Assembly (NCBI GenBank): GCA_011634665.1
Contig: WAEK01000003.1
Coordinates: 2,884,001 to 2,948,000 of the forward strand
Source of the DNA: Mortierella sp. BCC40632
Lineage: Eukaryota > Mortierellomycota > Mortierellomycetes > Mortierellales > Mortierellaceae
DNA length: 64,000 nucleotides
Reading direction: 5' to 3'
Shown here: one piece after another, positions 61,521-64,000 of the stretch
How the letters are laid out: every line of letters begins with the position of its first letter
How positions within the stretch are numbered: the first letter of the stretch is position 1
Notes under the pieces: model-generated
Database searches by the model: none
What the model saw: only the letters and a program-made list of their open reading frames with translations
Told to the model about the DNA's origin: nothing
Program-made: the position numbers and the translations under genes

Positions 61521-63403
61521 CTAGGATTCCATGAGCTTTCCGACAAACTTGTAAGCCCCTGCAAGACCAGAGATTAGGCCTGTTACAGCCTGGAAACCGT
61601 CTGAGAATGAACAATGCAGGTTGTCATAGCCTAAAAGATAAGCAGAGAGAAAGGTATATTCACGTTAATACTCGGATTACCGTCACAGGGTTCCTAATAT
61701 TTTTTTTTTTTCTTTTCTGTAAACAGAACAAAATATGTCATTGGGGAGGAGGGGAGTAACTTACCACAGAATAAAAAGTCGCCCGAAAGCTTGACAGTTG
61801 TGACCTTGAGCCAATGCAACTTTTGCTCCAACTTTGCAAGCTTTTGTTGCTTCTTTTCCAAAGCCTCTACATCTTTGGTCTCTTGGACAGTCTGAATTTC
61901 GACCTTGAGCTCCTTTATCTCGTCACGAAGGTCACGGATCGATTGCAAGTTCTCGTGCAAATCAATGGACACTCCGACCATCCACAGTCGATTCGAATAG
62001 GGCTCGGCCTTGTCTGTAAACGACCGATCCAAGAACCCGATCACACCCAGGCAGTAGATGTCGTCGGAGATGTCCTGGCAAAGACCCAACACACTGTTCA
62101 GGTTCTCTAACCGGGCCCGGATCGTGTTTCTCCAACTCGTCGAGGCAGGTGACAACGACTTGGAAACAGAAGAGGTACGGTCACCAAGAACCAACTTGAA
62201 AAGACCACGTTTCAGGAAATGGGCCTTGAGTTCACTCGCCAAGGCCAAAACCACAGCCAATGGCTCGATAAAATGACCAAGTCGGAGGATCTTGCGCGTG
62301 GTCGAAAATTGTTTGGCAAGGGCCTTGACGCGTCCTGCAAGAACCTTGTACTGCGTCGTGTCTGAGAGGAAGAGCCAGAGAAAGACCTTGGCAAAGTATT
62401 GAACGACCTTGACCATCTTGTCACGACCATCGACCACAGCCGAGATCTCGCGCAAGATTTGGGGGACGGACTTGGCCGAGGCCGAGGCCAATGACTTGGA
62501 CGTCACTGCCGTCGTCGTCGTCGTCGTCGTCGTCAGGGGGCGTGTTGAGAGGATGGGTGAAGAGGAAGAAGAAGAAGAGGAAAGCGACGCGAGGGACTGC
62601 GTTCCATCTTCTAGATAAACATCTGTGCGACTAGTAACGGAACTGTCGCTGATAAAGGCTGGGAGAGATGGGGATGAAGGAGAGGAGACATGGCTGCTGG
62701 GAGGGGTATCAAGCAGGAAGAGTTCCGACCTTTCAATGTCAAGTTTGGGAGGATGCAGAGAGAGAGAGCTCACGCTCGAAAGAGATGTGGAGGAAGAGGC
62801 GGCAGAAGAAGGCATATAAGGCGAATAGGAGGAGGACGAGGAGGACGAGGAAAGGAAAGGGGAGGGGGTGGGCACAGGCTCTAGAGAAGCACCCGAAGGA
62901 GTCTGAAGAAAGTGGCCTAGCGGCTGTCCGAAATGCTGTGAATGGCGATGGATATATGGATAGGGAGACGCAGGAGAAGCGCCTTCAAGAGTTGCCGTAT
63001 CAACGCAAGGGGCAATAGAGAGAGCAGTCTGGTCCCACGAGCCCTCAGTGGAAGGCGCTAGGGGCTGCTGCTGCTGTTGTTGTTGTTGCTGAGCATGGAG
63101 TAGACTATGGGTATGAGCGTGGTCCGACGAGTTGGATTCAGGAAGAGGTGCATCCAAGTCATCCACCGCGTCGGTAGGGTTGCTGACGGCGCCCTGTTTA
63201 GGAGAGATGGGAGGCGAGATCTCTGCCTGAGCAGCGGCCTTCGCCCGGTCGGTTGTCCAGGGATGCTTATGGAGCATCTCCGCGCTGTCAGTCGACCGGG
63301 GGCTGTCGTCGTCGGGGCGGTGGATGTGGGCGAGGATAGAGGGGGATGCGAGCACCGGTGCTGTCTCAGGCATGGATCCCGATACAGACAGGGGCTGTTC
63401 CAT
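61521..63403 (-). CDS. Pex11-family peroxisomal membrane protein with long disordered extension
   Basis: Two exons on the minus strand, 61765-63403 and 61521-61630, join to 582 aa. Pex11 proteins tubulate and divide peroxisomes. The Pex11 domain occupies about 312-582. Hallmarks are GRDKMVKVVQYFAKVFLWLF, a TTRKILRLGHFIEP motif, an amphipathic central region, a Lys/Glu-rich coiled coil (EIKELKVEIQTVQETKDVEA) and a final glycine-rich segment, VTGLISGLAGAYKFVGKLM, encoded across the intron. The first roughly 310 residues are Ser/Pro/Thr-rich with poly-Q (nine Gln), poly-Ser and an eight-Thr run; Pex11 proteins are normally about 230-280 aa, so this more than doubles the length. The ATG chosen (63403, MEQPLSVSGSMPETAP) is the first in frame; only non-ATG codons lie further upstream before the frame breaks. 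The paralogue type (11A/B/C) is not resolved. Confidence 0.88.
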
Positions 63404-64000
63404 GGTCGTGCAGCAGGTTTTTGTGTGCAAGTGGCACGAGAACGGCTTGTTGAGGCAGACGGGGGTGCGGACAAAATGACCGGGGCGATGTCGCTGTCGA
63501 TGAAGGGGCAGATGACGCTGGCACTAGCAATTGGCTGTGGCAGCGAACAGAAGGATTTCGGAGAATGCGGGAGTGGAAAGGGTTACTGGAGGTATGGTGT
63601 GCTCGCTGAGCTGGGTTCGAATGGACTGGATGAGACGATGTGATGGGGACAGTCGATGGACGATGGGGTGATGATGAGTTGATTAACAAAATAAAATGAG
63701 TAAAAAGGAAAGAGAGAAAGAAAAAAAGAAAAAGAAAGAAAGTGAGTGAGGTGAGTGAGAGAGGCAGAGAGTGAGAGGTGCGGGTTCTGAGGCAGAGGAG
63801 GCTAGGAGGAGAAGTGGACGAGAATGAAAGTAACAACAGAAGAAAAAAAAAAAAAAAAAGAAAGAAAGAAAAAAGTTGCGGAGCAAGCGGGAGAGCCAGC
63901 GCAGAGTTTTATTATGGCATACAGCATGGGACAGACATCCGCTCCATGGGGTTCGCAGGCAGAGCGCGGCCAAACAGCCAAAGGCAGGGCGCTACTTTCA
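63404..64000. promoter_or_regulatory. upstream region of the PEX11-like gene
   Basis: Presumed promoter and leader, reading minus. CT-rich sequence (plus-strand GA-rich, 63700-63860) includes an A-run at 63844-63859. No TATA box was identified, and no further gene begins before the window edge. Confidence 0.45.

Noticed and set aside
63107..63643. 178-codon plus-strand frame over the PEX11-like N-terminus
   Set aside because: The minus strand continues in phase into a clear Pex11 domain; the plus frame has no homology signal.

Overview
This is a window from a fungal nuclear genome. Almost every gene is split by short GT-AG introns with good donors. The proteins are fungal: a Kex1-type carboxypeptidase, a Tmt1/Crg1-type methyltransferase, mitochondrial IDH2 and a 7TM-RGS protein. 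Dense introns, long spacers full of CT/GA, poly-A/T and CA microsatellites, and disordered poly-Q/S/T extensions suggest an early-diverging filamentous lineage, with Mortierellomycota or Mucoromycota as my best guess. That placement is inference. I see no sign of bacteria, plasmids, phage, CRISPR or intact transposons.

Layout, left to right. A minus-strand gene begins at 67 and leaves the window at 1. NAD-isocitrate dehydrogenase subunit 2 (968-3446, minus) is divergent from the U3 snoRNP protein Rrp9 (4643-6948, plus). Rrp9 converges on an 18-exon Kex1-like carboxypeptidase (7519-11994, minus). After 3.6 kb of spacer comes an F-box protein (15562-17330, minus), then about 8 kb of non-coding low-complexity DNA. 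Next are a large LRR protein (25279-28912, minus) and a 7TM-RGS signalling protein (30242-33618, minus), the latter divergent from an orphan six-span membrane protein (35807-37003, plus). A small SAM methyltransferase (37651-38616, plus), a tRNA-Met(CAT) (38814-38886, minus) and GSK-3 kinase (40285-43664, plus) follow. A second 8 kb repeat-rich desert leads to a long methyltransferase with a disordered N-terminus (51713-54538, plus; 5' end uncertain). The right end holds an Esc2/Rad60 SUMO-like-domain protein (55974-58432, minus) divergent from Mediator subunit Med21 (58847-59570, plus), and a Pex11-family peroxisome protein with a 310-residue disordered extension (61521-63403, minus).

Exon structures were worked out by hand from splice signals, phase and family alignment. 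For 14 protein-coding genes (all but the edge fragment) the joined exons give an uninterrupted frame divisible by three. The genes do not form a pathway; they are housekeeping and signalling genes with independent promoters. The items most worth a second look are the 7TM-RGS protein and its divergent six-span neighbour, the 10-nt and 19-nt microexons in KEX1, two GC-AG introns, and the Cys-rich LRR protein.
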